DNA from: Kosakonia sacchari SP1 | Lineage (GTDB): Bacteria; Pseudomonadota; Gammaproteobacteria; Enterobacterales; Enterobacteriaceae | NCBI RefSeq assembly: GCF_000300455.3 | Contig: NZ_CP007215.2 | Coordinates: 2,914,001 to 2,978,000 of the forward strand | Direction: 5' to 3' | Length of the DNA stretch: 64,000 nucleotides | Shown: positions 21,677 through 35,812 of the stretch, in pieces | How positions within the stretch are numbered: the first letter of the stretch is position 1 | Layout: every line of letters begins with the position of its first letter | Notes under the pieces: model-generated | Databases searched by the model: none | What the model saw: the letters and a program-made list of their open reading frames with translations, nothing else | What the model was told of the DNA's origin: nothing | Position numbers and translations under genes: made by a program

Positions 21677-22597
21677 ATGACGCATTTACCCAAGTTTACG
21701 GCATCGCTTCTCCACCCGCGCTACTGGGCTCTCTGGTTCGGGGTCGGCATGCTGTGGTTAGTTGTTCAACTCCCCTATCCCGTGATTTACCGCATCGGCT
21801 GCGGCATTGGTCGCCTGGCGCAGCGCCTGATGAGACGTCGTGCGCGTATTGCGCAGCGCAACCTCGAACTCTGCTTTCCGCACATGAGCGAAACAGAGCG
21901 CCAGAAAATGGTCGCGAAAAATTTTGAATCGGTTGGCATGGGTTTGATGGAAACCGGCATGGCCTGGTTCTGGTCCGATCGCCGGATGTCACGCTGGATG
22001 GACGTTATCGATTTTGAACATGTCAGAAGCGTGCAAGCGCAAGGCCGAGGAATCTTGCTGATCGGCGTACATTTTTTGACGCTGGAAATTGGTGCCCGCA
22101 TGTTTGGTCTGAACGAACCGGGGATTGGAGTCTACCGCCCTAATGACAACCCGGTTATTGACCTGCTGCAAACCTGGGGTCGCATGCGTTCTAATAAAAG
22201 CATGATCGACCGTAAAGATCTCAAAGGTATGATCCGCGCCCTGAAAGCGGGTGATGTCGTCTGGTATGCGCCCGATCATGACTACGGCCCGCGCGCCAGC
22301 GTTTTCGCCCCTTTCTTTGCCGTTAAAGATGCGGCTTCCACGTCCGGAACCTGGATGCTGGCACGCATGTCTCAGGCCTGTATCGTACCTTTTGTTCCAC
22401 GCCGTAAACCGGGCGGCAAAGGGTATGAACTGATTATCCTTGAGCCAGAATGTTCCCCTCCGCTCGATGACGCAGAAACCACCGCCGCATGGATGAACAA
22501 AGTGGTTGAGCGCTGCATTATGATGGCGCCAGAGCAATATATGTGGCTGCATCGCCGCTTCAAAACGCGCCCGGAAGGCGTCCCCTCTCGCTACTGA
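21677..22597 (+). CDS. lpxL: Lipid A lauroyltransferase LpxL
   Basis: LpxL (HtrB) adds the secondary lauroyl chain to Kdo2-lipid IVA in the inner membrane. It has 306 residues with one N-terminal membrane anchor ([19 protein letters not shown]). The catalytic HX4E motif is in [13 protein letters not shown], and other conserved blocks are [12 protein letters not shown] and [15 protein letters not shown] strong terminator follows. Confidence 0.97.
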   Translation: MTHLPKFTASLLHPRYWALWFGVGMLWLVVQLPYPVIYRIGCGIGRLAQRLMRRRARIAQRNLELCFPHMSETERQKMVAKNFESVGMGLMETGMAWFWSDRRMSRWMDVIDFEHVRSVQAQGRGILLIGVHFLTLEIGARMFGLNEPGIGVYRPNDNPVIDLLQTWGRMRSNKSMIDRKDLKGMIRALKAGDVVWYAPDHDYGPRASVFAPFFAVKDAASTSGTWMLARMSQACIVPFVPRRKPGGKGYELIILEPECSPPLDDAETTAAWMNKVVERCIMMAPEQYMWLHRRFKTRPEGVPSRY

Positions 22598-22603
22598 ATC
22601 GAT

Positions 22604-22632
22604 AAAGAGCCTGCAAATGCAGGCTCTTTTTT
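22604..22632 (+). terminator. Rho-independent terminator after lpxL
   Basis: AAAGAGCCTGC (22604-22614) pairs perfectly with GCAGGCTCTTT (22619-22629) around AAAT and is followed by further T residues. Confidence 0.93.
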
Positions 22633-22735
22633 TGTCATACAAACCTGCGTCAGCGCATTGCGGCAATCATAACCCGGGCGCATAATTAGCATGCTTGCTA
22701 TCGACTATTATTAATGTGTGCTGTTATGGACGATT

Positions 22736-23983
22736 ATGTCTCACTCTGATGCCCCAATAAACTGGAAGCGCAATCTCACCGTGGCCTGGTTTGGCTGTTT
22801 TCTCACCGGCGCGGCGTTTAGCCTGGTAATGCCTTTTATTCCCCTCTATGTCGAGCAGCTTGGCATCACCGATCCCGGCGCGCTCAATATGTGGTCCGGT
22901 TTAGTCTTTAGCATCACCTTCCTGTTCTCTGCCATCGCGTCTCCCTTCTGGGGCGGCCTTGCCGACCGTAAAGGACGGAAAATCATGCTACTGCGTTCCG
23001 CACTCGGTATGGCGATTGTTATGGCGTTAATGGGCATTGCACACAATGTCTGGCAACTTCTGGTGCTGCGGGCGCTGCTCGGTTTACTGGGCGGTTTTAT
23101 CCCCAACGCCAATGCCTTGATCGCCACGCAAATGCCACGCAACAAAAGCGGCTGGGCGCTGGGTACGCTCTCGACGGGAGGCGTCAGCGGCGCGCTGCTT
23201 GGCCCGCTGGCTGGCGGTTTGCTGGCTGATACCTGGGGCTTGCGGATGGTCTTTTTTATTACCGCGTCTGTGCTTTTTATCTGTTTTCTGCTCACACTAC
23301 TTTGCATCCGCGAAAATTTCACCCCGGTAGCAAAACGCGAGATGTTGCACTTCAAAGAGGTTTTCGCCTCGCTAAAAAGCCCCAAACTGGTACTGAGCCT
23401 GTTTATCACCACCATGATCATCCAGGTGGCGACGGGTTCTATTGCGCCGATTCTGACCCTTTATGTGCGCGATCTGGCCGGTAATGTCAGTAATATTGCT
23501 TTTATCAGCGGCATGATTGCCTCCGTGCCTGGCGTCGCGGCACTGCTTAGCGCGCCCCGTCTGGGCAAATTGGGAGACAAAATCGGCCCGGAGAAAATTC
23601 TGGTCGCGGCATTGATAATCTCCGTCTTGTTACTGTTGCCAATGTCCCTGGTGCAAACTCCATGGCAACTGGGCATTTTGCGCTTCCTGCTCGGTGCTGC
23701 TGACGGAGCGCTGCTTCCTGCGGTGCAAACCTTGCTGGTCTACAACTCCACTAATCAAATTGCCGGGCGGATATTCAGTTACAACCAGTCTTTTCGCGAT
23801 ATTGGAAATGTTACCGGTCCGCTGATGGGTGCGGCGGTGTCGGCCAGCTATGGTTTTCGCGCGGTATTTTGCGTGACGGCGGGCGTTGTTCTGTTTAATG
23901 CCATTTATTCATGGTTCAGTTTGCAGCGCCCTGCCCGTCGCGCCAGAACCGAGGCAACCCGCAGCGTTCAACGCCAGGAGTAG
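22736..23983 (+). CDS. mdtG: MFS multidrug exporter MdtG
   Basis: MdtG is a 12-segment major-facilitator exporter. The cytoplasmic loop motif is [12 protein letters not shown] near residues 70-81, and the mid-protein [14 protein letters not shown] block matches motif C of drug:H+ antiporters. The start [13 protein letters not shown] at 22736 gives 415 residues; the frame is open to 22718. In E. coli this gene (yceE) is in the MarA/SoxS regulon and is linked to fosfomycin and deoxycholate tolerance; I did not identify a marbox with confidence. The 279-bp spacer after it contains no gene. Confidence 0.95.
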   Translation: MSHSDAPINWKRNLTVAWFGCFLTGAAFSLVMPFIPLYVEQLGITDPGALNMWSGLVFSITFLFSAIASPFWGGLADRKGRKIMLLRSALGMAIVMALMGIAHNVWQLLVLRALLGLLGGFIPNANALIATQMPRNKSGWALGTLSTGGVSGALLGPLAGGLLADTWGLRMVFFITASVLFICFLLTLLCIRENFTPVAKREMLHFKEVFASLKSPKLVLSLFITTMIIQVATGSIAPILTLYVRDLAGNVSNIAFISGMIASVPGVAALLSAPRLGKLGDKIGPEKILVAALIISVLLLLPMSLVQTPWQLGILRFLLGAADGALLPAVQTLLVYNSTNQIAGRIFSYNQSFRDIGNVTGPLMGAAVSASYGFRAVFCVTAGVVLFNAIYSWFSLQRPARRARTEATRSVQRQE

Positions 23984-24262
23984 CGCTGAAAACGAAGCTG
24001 TTTCGTGCATATTTCCCGGGCCAATCAAAGTCGAAAGCGGGATAACTGGCGCGGCTGACAATATCTCTACTGCGACACATTAAACATAAGACGCAGCCAC
24101 AAGCATCAGTTACCGTTCCCGCAGGCGAACTGTTATTCAGCACTACACGTTTCTCGTTATGCCATGAAATCGCTGATTCAGTTATGACAAATTTGACGCT
24201 CGCAAAACCAACGTCTATAGGTTTGTGCATACCTTTTTTACTGTTATCTCAGGAGCGATGAT

Positions 24263-24652
24263 ATGGCCGAAGCTGAACTGGAGTATTACTCAACACTGTC
24301 GGAAGCAATTGATGCCGCGCGGGAATTATTCATTGCCGATAACCCGGATCTTGATGAAGAAGAAATCAGCGTGCAGCAATTCAATGTGCAAAAGTATGTT
24401 CTTCAGGATGGCGATATCGCGTGGCGCGCTGAGTTTTTTGCGGATGAAGAAGAGCCAGGTGAGTGTCTGCCTCTTCTGAGCGGTGAAGCCGCGCAAAGTG
24501 TCTTTGACGGTGATTTCGATGAAATCGAGATAAGCCAAGAGTGGCAGGAAGAGAATACGCTGCACGAATGGGACGAAGGTGAATTCCAGCTGGAACCGCC
24601 TCTTGATACCGAAGAAGGACAGACAGCCGCTGATGAGTGGGATGAGCGCTGA
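24263..24652 (+). CDS. msyB: Acidic protein MsyB
   Basis: This is a 129-residue, very acidic cytoplasmic protein. The end, ENTLHEWDEGEFQLEPPLDT, is nearly identical to E. coli MsyB. In E. coli a multicopy clone suppresses sec export defects and the gene is induced in stationary phase; the biochemical role is unclear. The protein is slightly longer at the N-terminus than E. coli's 124 residues. It converges with yceK, the two stop codons being adjacent. Confidence 0.93.
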   Translation: MAEAELEYYSTLSEAIDAARELFIADNPDLDEEEISVQQFNVQKYVLQDGDIAWRAEFFADEEEPGECLPLLSGEAAQSVFDGDFDEIEISQEWQEENTLHEWDEGEFQLEPPLDTEEGQTAADEWDER

Positions 24653-24886
24653 TTACTCGTAAGGGCCGTGATTAGCATCCAGCGGTAACAAAAGTGTGTC
24701 AAACACCAGTGAAAAGGGAAGATCAAGCACGGTAATGTAGCGCCACGCCGAGTCGCGGACATCCCACTTAACGCCAGGGTAATACTGATTACCGTGTCCC
24801 TGGCCGGGGATTGTCCGGCTGACGATGCTGCCGCAACCGCTAAGCAGCCACGCCATGAATACCACTAAAATCACTCTCACAGGCAA
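24653..24886 (-). CDS. yceK: Lipoprotein YceK
   Basis: This is a small lipoprotein of 77 residues with the lipobox LLSGC and Cys18 as lipid site. The mature part has the conserved block SRTIPGQGHGNQYYPGVKWD and a hydrophobic stretch near the C-terminus. It belongs to the DUF1375 family; the function is unknown. It lies downstream of opgGH but is separated from it by a strong terminator, so it probably has its own promoter in the 66-bp gap. Confidence 0.92.
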   Translation of the reverse strand: MPVRVILVVFMAWLLSGCGSIVSRTIPGQGHGNQYYPGVKWDVRDSAWRYITVLDLPFSLVFDTLLLPLDANHGPYE

Positions 24887-24907
24887 CCTCTTCTTCTTTG
24901 ATACAGA

Positions 24908-24939
24908 TAAAAAAATACCGGCTCTCAGGCCGGTATTTT
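24908..24939 (-). terminator. Rho-independent terminator of opgGH
   Basis: On the minus strand an 11-bp perfect stem (arms at 24929-24939 and 24912-24922, six-base loop) is followed by a long T-run. It begins 14 bp after the opgH stop codon. Confidence 0.93.
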
Positions 24940-24952
24940 CCTTAATGTCGGC

Positions 24953-29087
<4,135 letters not shown>

Positions 29088-29282
29088 TCAGGCAATCCGA
29101 CAACTGAATCCCCGCATTGTTCTCCCTGCAGGCTCAATGAATAAGCAAATGAAACTAACCCTTTATCGTTTTGCAGGCTTATCCTGGAGACAGGTTATCG
29201 GTCATAGTGTAGGGTTGGTTGCGAATGTAATCATTATTTGTCTTATGGATAAGACGAAAAGTCTGAGAATGTACGGAGTGAT

Positions 29283-30431
29283 ATGACCAAAACCCCCGCA
29301 CAACGAGAATATTTCCTTGATTCCATACGCGCGTGGTTGATGCTGCTTGGGATCCCGTTTCATATTTCGCTGATCTACTCCAGCCATATGTGGCACGTAA
29401 ACAGCGCCTACCCTTCATGGTGGCTAACGCTGTTCAATGACGCCATACATGCGTTCCGTATGCAGGTGTTTTTTGTTATTTCCGGCTATTTTTCATACAT
29501 GTTGTATTTGCGTTACCCGCTTAAGCGCTGGTGGAAACTGCGTGTTGAGCGCGTCGGCATCCCAATGCTCACCGCGATCCCGCTGCTGACGCTGCCGCAA
29601 TTTATTATGTTGCAATATGTGAAGGATAAAACGGCTGAATGGCACACCCTATCGACTTATGACAAATTCAACACGCTGTCATGGGAACTCATCTCCCATT
29701 TATGGTTCTTATTAGTCCTTGTGGTATTAACCACGGTTAGCATGGTGCTGTTTAAAAAACTAAAAAATAGCGCTAACTGGCTGGCTGGTAATATTTCGCT
29801 GGCGAAACTGTCGCTTTGGTTCCTGCTGTTAGGTATCGCCTGGGCTGCATTGCGTCGAATTGTGTTGATGAGCTATCCGGATATATTGCGTGACGCGCTG
29901 TTTAATTTTGCGGTCATGCAGACGTTGTTCTACATTCCGTTCTTTATTCTTGGTGCGCTGGCATTCATTAACTCGCGACTGAAGTCACTTTTCACCACGC
30001 CTTCACCATGGTGCATGCTCGGTTCAGCGCTGGCCTTTGGTGCTTATTTGCTTAACCAGCGCTATGGCAGTGGTGATGGCTGGATGTACGAAACCGAGGC
30101 GGTTATCACCATGCTGCTGGGGCTGTGGATGGTCAATGTGGTCTTTTCATTGGGCCACAAATTGCTGAACTTCCAGTCAGCGCGCGTCAGTTATTTCGTG
30201 AACGCGTCCTTGTTTATCTATCTGGTACACCATCCGCTGACGTTGCTATTTGGCGCGTGGATCACACCGCATATCCAGTCCAATCTCCTTGGTTTTCTTA
30301 CCGGACTGGTTTTCGTCATTGGCATTGCGGTGCTGTTGTATGAAATCCATCTGCGCATTCCGCTGCTACGCTTCCTTTTTTCCGGCAAGCCGCAACAAAA
30401 CGACACGAAGCGTCATGCTCACGCCAGATAA
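29283..30431 (+). CDS. opgC: Glucan succinyltransferase OpgC
   Basis: OpgC is an inner-membrane acyltransferase-3 family protein with about ten membrane segments that adds succinyl groups to periplasmic glucans. It has 382 residues. The N-terminal block [20 protein letters not shown] contains the conserved Asp/Arg and His of the family. It faces opgGH divergently and converges with ymdB after only 36 bp; clsC, found here in E. coli, is absent. Confidence 0.95.
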   Translation: MTKTPAQREYFLDSIRAWLMLLGIPFHISLIYSSHMWHVNSAYPSWWLTLFNDAIHAFRMQVFFVISGYFSYMLYLRYPLKRWWKLRVERVGIPMLTAIPLLTLPQFIMLQYVKDKTAEWHTLSTYDKFNTLSWELISHLWFLLVLVVLTTVSMVLFKKLKNSANWLAGNISLAKLSLWFLLLGIAWAALRRIVLMSYPDILRDALFNFAVMQTLFYIPFFILGALAFINSRLKSLFTTPSPWCMLGSALAFGAYLLNQRYGSGDGWMYETEAVITMLLGLWMVNVVFSLGHKLLNFQSARVSYFVNASLFIYLVHHPLTLLFGAWITPHIQSNLLGFLTGLVFVIGIAVLLYEIHLRIPLLRFLFSGKPQQNDTKRHAHAR

Positions 30432-30467
30432 CGTTTCCGGCTGCCCTGCCCGCAGAGCAGCCGCGCC

Positions 30468-30998
30468 TTATTGGATGTGCTGAGTCAGTAAGCGCTGGTA
30501 AAGCTGCGTCATTTCGTCATCGAAACAAACAAAGATTACCTGCTGGAGTTGAGGCCGACGAATGAGATGTGTAGCAACGGTATTAACGGCGATTTCTGCC
30601 GCCGCGGCTTTTGGGTAACCATACACGCCGGTACTGATAGCGGGAAAAGCAATGCTTGTGTAACTATTGGCTTCCGCCAGCAGAAGGCTATTGCAGTATG
30701 CATCCTCCAGCAAGCGCGCTTCATTCTCCTCTCCGCCACGCCAGACCGGTCCAACCGTGTGGATCACCGCCTTCGCCTTTAAATTTCCTGCTGCCGTGAT
30801 CACCGCATGGCCTGGCGGACACTCTCCCTGCTGCTGACGTACCTGTCGGCACGCGTCGAGCAAAGCTGGCCCAGCGGCACGATGGATCGCGCCATCCACA
30901 CCACCGCCGCCGAGCAGTGATGAGTTTGCTGCATTCACAATCACATCCACTTCAAGCGTGGTGATATCCCCCTGAAGCACCTGCATACGTGGTTGCAT
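30468..30998 (-). CDS. ymdB: O-acetyl-ADP-ribose deacetylase / RNase III regulator YmdB
   Basis: YmdB is a macrodomain protein of 176 residues that hydrolyses O-acetyl-ADP-ribose and in E. coli inhibits RNase III under stress. The ligand-binding motifs are [33 protein letters not shown] and [11 protein letters not shown]. The start [11 protein letters not shown] at 30998 has a GGGGG ribosome site; the open frame to 31079 is not part of the family. It follows ymdA on the same strand. Confidence 0.95.
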   Translation of the reverse strand: MQPRMQVLQGDITTLEVDVIVNAANSSLLGGGGVDGAIHRAAGPALLDACRQVRQQQGECPPGHAVITAAGNLKAKAVIHTVGPVWRGGEENEARLLEDAYCNSLLLAEANSYTSIAFPAISTGVYGYPKAAAAEIAVNTVATHLIRRPQLQQVIFVCFDDEMTQLYQRLLTQHIQ

Positions 30999-31078
30999 TC
31001 TTGCCCCCTTTCCGGCCAGTAACCCGTTAACACCGTTAAGTGTACCCGGAAATAGCAAGGGCAACATATTCAAAATCA

Positions 31079-31387
31079 TCAGTTATAGGTGATGGTAACC
31101 TCGGCGCGGGATTGCTGCGCATCAAGATAGCGCATCTGGACTTGCGCAACCTGTGGAAAGAGTGATTGCCCGGTTACATCAGTGATATGGATTTGCTGAG
31201 TCTGCATTTTATTGTCTTGCAGACAGGAGAGCCGCAGATTTTGGTTCTGAGTGTGGGTTTCGCAGCCGCCTTCAACGATGGCACCACGAAAATGGATTGC
31301 CCCTCCTGCCAGCTGAGTTCCCGCATAGGCAGATGACATTATGCAAAAGCAGGCAACAGGCAACACGAACGCATGAAACAGACGCAT
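31079..31387 (-). CDS. ymdA: YmdA-like secreted protein
   Basis: This is a small exported protein of 102 residues. A signal peptide is visible, ending MSSAYA before [13 protein letters not shown]. The mature part has two Cys residues (GGCETH and LSCLQD) that could form a disulfide, and its composition recalls small fimbrial or beta-sandwich proteins. The name is assigned from position between csgC and ymdB, as in E. coli; I could not recall the E. coli sequence well enough to confirm it residue by residue. A GAGGTG ribosome site supports the start. Confidence 0.7.
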   Translation of the reverse strand: MRLFHAFVLPVACFCIMSSAYAGTQLAGGAIHFRGAIVEGGCETHTQNQNLRLSCLQDNKMQTQQIHITDVTGQSLFPQVAQVQMRYLDAQQSRAEVTITYN

Positions 31388-31529
31388 AAACACCTCGTAA
31401 GTCACTCATCCCTGACGGTTGAGCTTCGGCCATTGATACGTTAAATATCGGCACCGTTAGCATGCTCCTTAATTAAAATTAGCATTCAGATGGGGAATAT
31501 GTTTGTCACTGAGTGGATTATGAAAATTA

Positions 31530-31850
31530 TTATTCGGCAGGCCACTGCTGAGCGAGATGCAGCGACTGACCATCAGACACCGTGACGATAATTTTGACGT
31601 TATCGCGCGCGGAAATATTCAAGCGAATGCGCGAAATCGCGGTCGTTTGATTCGCCGGGAGCGTCATTGTGTTTCGTTGCCGGCTTTGGCTCACACCCGC
31701 AGCGCCTTCGCGCTCGGTAATAATCTGCACCTGGCAAACACAATCCTGCGTAACCTGCACCAGCGGGGTAATGGTGTAATTGTCGCCGTCATGGGTGGTA
31801 TTGAACGTGATTTGGCTGGATAACGCCGCCAGCAATAATAAGGTATGCAT
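31530..31850 (-). CDS. csgC: Curli assembly protein CsgC
   Basis: CsgC is a periplasmic immunoglobulin-fold chaperone that blocks premature CsgA amyloid formation. It has 106 residues; the N-terminus begins MHTLLLLAALSSQITFNTT as in E. coli. The CxC motif (DCVCQVQI) is present. It lies downstream of csgA, beyond a hairpin that could act as a partial terminator. Confidence 0.95.
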   Translation of the reverse strand: MHTLLLLAALSSQITFNTTHDGDNYTITPLVQVTQDCVCQVQIITEREGAAGVSQSRQRNTMTLPANQTTAISRIRLNISARDNVKIIVTVSDGQSLHLAQQWPAE

Positions 31851-31859
31851 AGCGCCTCC

Positions 31860-31885
31860 AAAAAAACAGGGCCGCAGCCCTGTTT
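31860..31885 (-). terminator. Hairpin terminator between csgA and csgC
   Basis: On the minus strand AAACAGGGC-type arms (31877-31885 and 31864-31872, nine pairs, four-base loop) run into a T-tract. It follows the csgA stop codon and probably reduces csgC relative to csgA transcription. Confidence 0.82.
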
Positions 31886-31901
31886 ATTCCTGCCCGGGGG
31901 A

Positions 31902-32351
31902 TCAGTACTGATTCGCAGTAGCGTGGTTACCGTAACCGGTTTGCTGGACAGTGACACTAGATCCCGATGCGGTCTGGTTAACCAGCGCACCGTTACCCAC
32001 ACCGTACTGGCTCACAGAAATATCAGAGTTGCGGCCATTCCACTGATCGATAGTGGCATTGTTTTGCGCCCCGTTCTGTACCAGATCGATAGAGCTGGCA
32101 TCAGAACCCTGGCCCACATCGGCGGCGTTGGCGGAACCATACTGATGGATAGTCAGGTCAGATTCACGTGCATCGCTTTGCAGAGCAAGGGCGGCGTTGG
32201 CGCTGCCATATTGATAAATGCTCAGTTCAGAATTTGGACCATTGCTGCCACCGCCATGGCCGCCGCCATTGCCATACTGCGGGACACTGCCTGCAAATGC
32301 GCCTGCTGAAACAACGATCGCTGCGAATGCTGCCACTTGGAAAAGTTTCAT
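31902..32351 (-). CDS. csgA: Major curlin subunit CsgA
   Basis: CsgA is the amyloid-forming major subunit of curli fibres. After the signal peptide (ending GAFA) and a Gly-rich N-terminal region (NGGGHGGGSNG) come five repeats of the form S-x5-Q-x-G-x-x-N-x-A-x3-Q, starting SELSIYQYG, SDLTIHQYG, SSIDLVQNG, SDISVSQYG and SSVTVQQTG. The protein ends NQY like other CsgA proteins. Length is 149 residues. Secretion depends on CsgG, E and F, and nucleation on CsgB. Confidence 0.97.
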   Translation of the reverse strand: MKLFQVAAFAAIVVSAGAFAGSVPQYGNGGGHGGGSNGPNSELSIYQYGSANAALALQSDARESDLTIHQYGSANAADVGQGSDASSIDLVQNGAQNNATIDQWNGRNSDISVSQYGVGNGALVNQTASGSSVTVQQTGYGNHATANQY

Positions 32352-32391
32352 GGTAAACCCCCGTTGGATTGAGATTAAAGTCGCAACGCTT

Positions 32392-32847
32392 TCAACGTTG
32401 AATAACGCGAATAGCCATTTGCGACTGTCGTTGCACCACTACTGCCGTTTTTTGCGTACCGTACTGCGTGATATTTGCCCGGTTGCCCGAGCCTTTCTGA
32501 ATAATAACTGCACTATTACCATAAGCACCCTGCGTAATACTTGCATCGTTGGCGCTACCTGCCTGATCGATATAAGCAAGGTTATAACTTCCGGACTGAT
32601 TAATTTGCGCTGAATTGTTTCCGCCATTTTGCGAAATAACACCTAATAATTTAGAACCTCGTTGATCAATATGCGCATTATTACTCGCACCATGTTGATC
32701 GATATTGGCTGATTGATTATAAGGTGCCTGACTCAGTTCATTCACCGCCAGATTATATTCCGGATTTGCCAGGTCATATCCGGCTGCTGTTACGAGGCAC
32801 GGCATTCCTAGCAGGGTTAACATCATAAAGGCTATTTTGTTCTTCAT
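32392..32847 (-). CDS. csgB: Curlin nucleator CsgB
   Basis: CsgB is the minor curlin subunit that nucleates CsgA on the cell surface. The start MKNKIAFMMLTLL at 32847 gives 151 residues and a clear signal peptide; the frame is open to 32943 but that part is upstream sequence. Curlin repeats are visible (NQSANIDQHGASNNAHIDQ and following), and the last repeat is rich in Arg/Lys (VVVQRQSQMAIRVIQR), which in E. coli CsgB is needed for surface attachment. Confidence 0.97.
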   Translation of the reverse strand: MKNKIAFMMLTLLGMPCLVTAAGYDLANPEYNLAVNELSQAPYNQSANIDQHGASNNAHIDQRGSKLLGVISQNGGNNSAQINQSGSYNLAYIDQAGSANDASITQGAYGNSAVIIQKGSGNRANITQYGTQKTAVVVQRQSQMAIRVIQR

Positions 32848-33436
32848 GCTGTCACCGCCAAACTTATTTGTTAATACCGGGTTGCAAAACTGAGTATGCC
32901 GTGGATAAAAAGAAAATATCTCACCAGCAAGTTGGATTTTCATTACTCATATCATTCTTAAGCATGAAGAAAAATTATCCCCCATTTGCAGCAGAGACCG
33001 CATCAGATGATTTTTCTTAAATAGTCATCCCGATGCTATAACTGTCAATGCAAATGATAGGTGGCAACAGCAAAACGCAAAAATAAGGAAAACCTGAAGC
33101 CAAAAAAAGTCAGGCTGTTGTTCTTATTATAAATTTTCGCACAACATCCTTTTGAAACTCACGCTGTTTTAGCGTTTGTATATCAACGAACCAGAACATC
33201 AAAATAACATTTCAATATTTAATTTTACATTCTGTTACATGATTCACACTTGCTTTAAGGTTAGCAAGCGTTAGATTGAATTCGCAGCACTCATTACTTT
33301 GTATTATTTCTCCCTTACACGGGCTGATCACTTATTCCTGAACACAGAATAGCGCATCCGACAGTACATCTGGTTTCTCTGGTGAATAACCGGGGTTGAA
33401 GTTGATGAACAAAAAACAAATACGCGGGGTTTCATC
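32848..33436. promoter_or_regulatory. csgB-csgD divergent regulatory region
   Basis: A 589-bp AT-rich spacer separates the two curli operons. It holds no gene. The stretch around 33232-33260 (CTGTTACATGATTCACACTT) resembles the OmpR/MlrA-bound segment upstream of E. coli csgD, which would leave a 5' leader of roughly 150-180 bases before the csgD start. Such long leaders are targets of several small RNAs in E. coli. Individual IHF, H-NS, CpxR and CsgD sites could not be placed from sequence reading alone. Confidence 0.75.
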
Positions 33437-34087
33437 ATGTTTAGTGAAGTCCATAGTTCAGCTATTTCAGTTTTATTATTAATAACCAAACCCTCATTAC
33501 AGGCAACAGCGCTTCTGCAACATTTAAAATTCGCGCTATCATTGCCCGGAAAGCTCCATAATATTCAACGACCTCTCGATGACATTCCCGCATTGAGCAT
33601 TGTCTTATTCGACATGATTGATGCAGATAAAAAACTGATTCAACAATGGCAGAATATCCTGTCACAAAAGAATGGTGATATTAAGCTATTGCTGATGAAT
33701 ACCCCTCTTGATTACCCATTCCAGAATGTAGAAAACTGGCCAAATATTACGGGTGTATTTTACATTTCAGAGGACAGAAGCCAGTTGGTCGACGGGTTAC
33801 AAGGTGTGCAACGTGGTGAGTGCTATTTTTCGCAAAAACTGGCGAGTTATCTCATCACTCATGCCGGGAATTATCGTTACTACAGCACTGAATCTGCACT
33901 GCTTACCCACCGCGAAAAAGAGATCCTTAATAAGCTGCGTATCGGTGCATCAAATGTTGAAATAGCCCGTTCGCTGTTCATTAGTGAAAATACAGTTAAA
34001 ACCCATCTTTATAATCTTTTCAGGAAGATAGCTGTAAAAAACCGTACGCAAGCCGTCTCCTGGGCTAACGATAATCTCAGGCGTTAA
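33437..34087 (+). CDS. csgD: Curli/biofilm master regulator CsgD
   Basis: CsgD is a FixJ/LuxR-type activator of csgBAC and of cellulose-linked diguanylate signalling. It has 216 residues, as in E. coli. The N-terminal receiver-like domain lacks a normal phosphorylation pocket, as in the family. The C-terminal helix-turn-helix is [19 protein letters not shown] then [19 protein letters not shown] (about residues 150-205). It is the first gene of csgDEFG, 4 bp upstream of csgE. Confidence 0.97.
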   Translation: MFSEVHSSAISVLLLITKPSLQATALLQHLKFALSLPGKLHNIQRPLDDIPALSIVLFDMIDADKKLIQQWQNILSQKNGDIKLLLMNTPLDYPFQNVENWPNITGVFYISEDRSQLVDGLQGVQRGECYFSQKLASYLITHAGNYRYYSTESALLTHREKEILNKLRIGASNVEIARSLFISENTVKTHLYNLFRKIAVKNRTQAVSWANDNLRR

Positions 34088-34091
34088 CGCT

Positions 34092-34481
34092 ATGAAACGT
34101 TATGGGTGTCGTCTGGCAACCGCCGTTTTACTGTTTGCCAGCGTAAACGTATCGGCTGTTGAAGTTGAAGTTCCCGGGCTGTTAGCCGATCACACGGTAT
34201 CGTCTGTCGGACACGATTTTTATCGTGCATTTAGTGATAAGTGGGAAAGTAGCTGGAAAGGGAATTTAACCATTAATGAACGACCTAGCGCCCGTTGGGG
34301 AAGCTGGATAACGATAATCGTCAATCAGAGTGTCGTCTACCAGACTTTTCTTTTCCCGACGCACCGCGATTTTGAGAAAAATGTTGAAATCGCGTTGGCG
34401 CAAACCCAGCAAGCGATCGATCACCTGCAAATAAACCAGGCGCTGCTGAGCGTTGGCGATATGGCGAGTGATGAATTCTAA
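34092..34481 (+). CDS. csgE: Curli secretion specificity factor CsgE
   Basis: CsgE is a periplasmic adaptor that caps the CsgG pore and delivers CsgA. It has 129 residues with a signal peptide ending NVSA before VEVEVPGLL. Conserved features include the block [19 protein letters not shown] and the C-terminal part needed for CsgG gating. Tight spacing indicates co-transcription with csgD and csgF. Confidence 0.96.
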   Translation: MKRYGCRLATAVLLFASVNVSAVEVEVPGLLADHTVSSVGHDFYRAFSDKWESSWKGNLTINERPSARWGSWITIIVNQSVVYQTFLFPTHRDFEKNVEIALAQTQQAIDHLQINQALLSVGDMASDEF

Positions 34482-34507
34482 AATACGTTAAATCTCCGGA
34501 GGCTATT

Positions 34508-34921
34508 ATGCGTAGCATATATACCCTGCTTGCGCTGTTGCTTGTCGCGCCTGCATGCTGGGCGGGAACCATGACATTCCAGTTTCGTAATCCTAATTTC
34601 GGCGGTAATCCTAATAACGGTGCATTTTTATTAAATAGCGCCCAGGCACAAAATTCTTATACCGATCCCAGCTATAAGGATTACGGCGTGGAAACCACTT
34701 CCGCGCTGGATAATTTCACCCAGGCAATACAATCACAAATATTGGGCGGGCTACTTACCAATATTAATACCGGTAAACCTGGGCGAATGGTGACCAGCGA
34801 TTTTATCGTGGATATTTCCAACAAAGATGGACAACTGCAATTAAATGTCACCGACAGAAAAACCGGCAAGACATCAACAATTCAGGTGTCGGGCTTGCAA
34901 AGCGGTTCAACGGACTTTTAA
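34508..34921 (+). CDS. csgF: Curli assembly protein CsgF
   Basis: CsgF is secreted, sits at the CsgG pore and couples secretion to CsgB-dependent nucleation. It has 137 residues; the signal ends PACWAG, followed by [18 protein letters not shown], the N-terminal segment that inserts into the CsgG channel in E. coli. The start follows CGGAGG by a good distance. Confidence 0.97.
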   Translation: MRSIYTLLALLLVAPACWAGTMTFQFRNPNFGGNPNNGAFLLNSAQAQNSYTDPSYKDYGVETTSALDNFTQAIQSQILGGLLTNINTGKPGRMVTSDFIVDISNKDGQLQLNVTDRKTGKTSTIQVSGLQSGSTDF

Positions 34922-34946
34922 GCCACTGTCTAACAGGACAACAACT

Positions 34947-35780
34947 ATGTCGCGTCTATTTATTTTATTCGCCGTGTGTTTATTAAGCGGTTGCCTGACT
35001 GCGCCGCCAAAACAAGCCGCTAAACCGACGCTGTTGCCGCGGGCGCAAAGTTATCAGGATCTGACACATCTGCCGATGCCAAGCGGAAAAATTTTCGTCT
35101 CGGTGTATAACATCCAGGATGAAACCGGGCAATTTAAACCCTATCCGGCAAGTAACTTTTCCACCGCCGTCCCGCAAAGCGCGACCGCAATGCTGGTGAC
35201 GGCGCTGAAAGATTCTCGCTGGTTTGTCCCACTGGAACGCCAGGGTTTACAGAATCTGCTAAATGAACGAAAAATCATTCGTGCGGCGCAAGAAAACGGA
35301 ACGGTGGCCATCAATAATCGCGTCCCTCTTCCCTCTCTGACTGCCGCAAATATCATGATTGAAGGATCCATTATTGGCTACGAGAGCAATGTAAAATCCG
35401 GCGGTGTGGGTGCGCGTTATTTCGGCATTGGCGGAGACACACAATATCAGTTGGATCAAATTGCGGTGAATTTACGGGTGATTAATGTCACGACCGGGGA
35501 AATTCTCTCGTCGGTCAACACCAGTAAAACCATCCTCTCCTATGAAGTACAAGCCGGGGTATTTCGCTTTATTGACTACCAACGGCTACTGGAGGGAGAA
35601 ATTGGCTATACCGCCAACGAACCGGTGATGCTCTGTCTAATGTCGGCGATTGAAACCGGGGTGATTTTGTTGATAAATGACGGGATTGATCGGGGACTAT
35701 GGGATTTGCAACAAGGCGCCGATCGTCATAACCCCGTGCTGGCAAAATACCGCGAAATGGCGGTGCCGCCGGAGTCCTGA
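34947..35780 (+). CDS. csgG: Curli secretion channel lipoprotein CsgG
   Basis: CsgG is an outer-membrane lipoprotein that forms the nonameric curli export channel. The start at 34947 gives 277 residues, the E. coli length, with the lipobox LLSGC and Cys16; the longer frame to 34845 overlaps csgF. The constriction-loop region YNIQDETGQFKPYPASNFST is conserved, including the Tyr, Asn and Phe residues that form the eyelet in E. coli. A terminator follows. Confidence 0.97.
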   Translation: MSRLFILFAVCLLSGCLTAPPKQAAKPTLLPRAQSYQDLTHLPMPSGKIFVSVYNIQDETGQFKPYPASNFSTAVPQSATAMLVTALKDSRWFVPLERQGLQNLLNERKIIRAAQENGTVAINNRVPLPSLTAANIMIEGSIIGYESNVKSGGVGARYFGIGGDTQYQLDQIAVNLRVINVTTGEILSSVNTSKTILSYEVQAGVFRFIDYQRLLEGEIGYTANEPVMLCLMSAIETGVILLINDGIDRGLWDLQQGADRHNPVLAKYREMAVPPES

Positions 35781-35789
35781 AAAAGAAAG

Positions 35790-35812
35790 GCGTGACTTCC
35801 GGTCACGCTTTT
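35790..35812. terminator. Terminator between convergent csgG and ycdZ
   Basis: GCGTGAC (35790-35796) pairs with GTCACGC (35802-35808) around TTCCG, with A- and T-rich flanks, so it can act in both directions. It overlaps the ycdZ stop codon. Confidence 0.85.
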
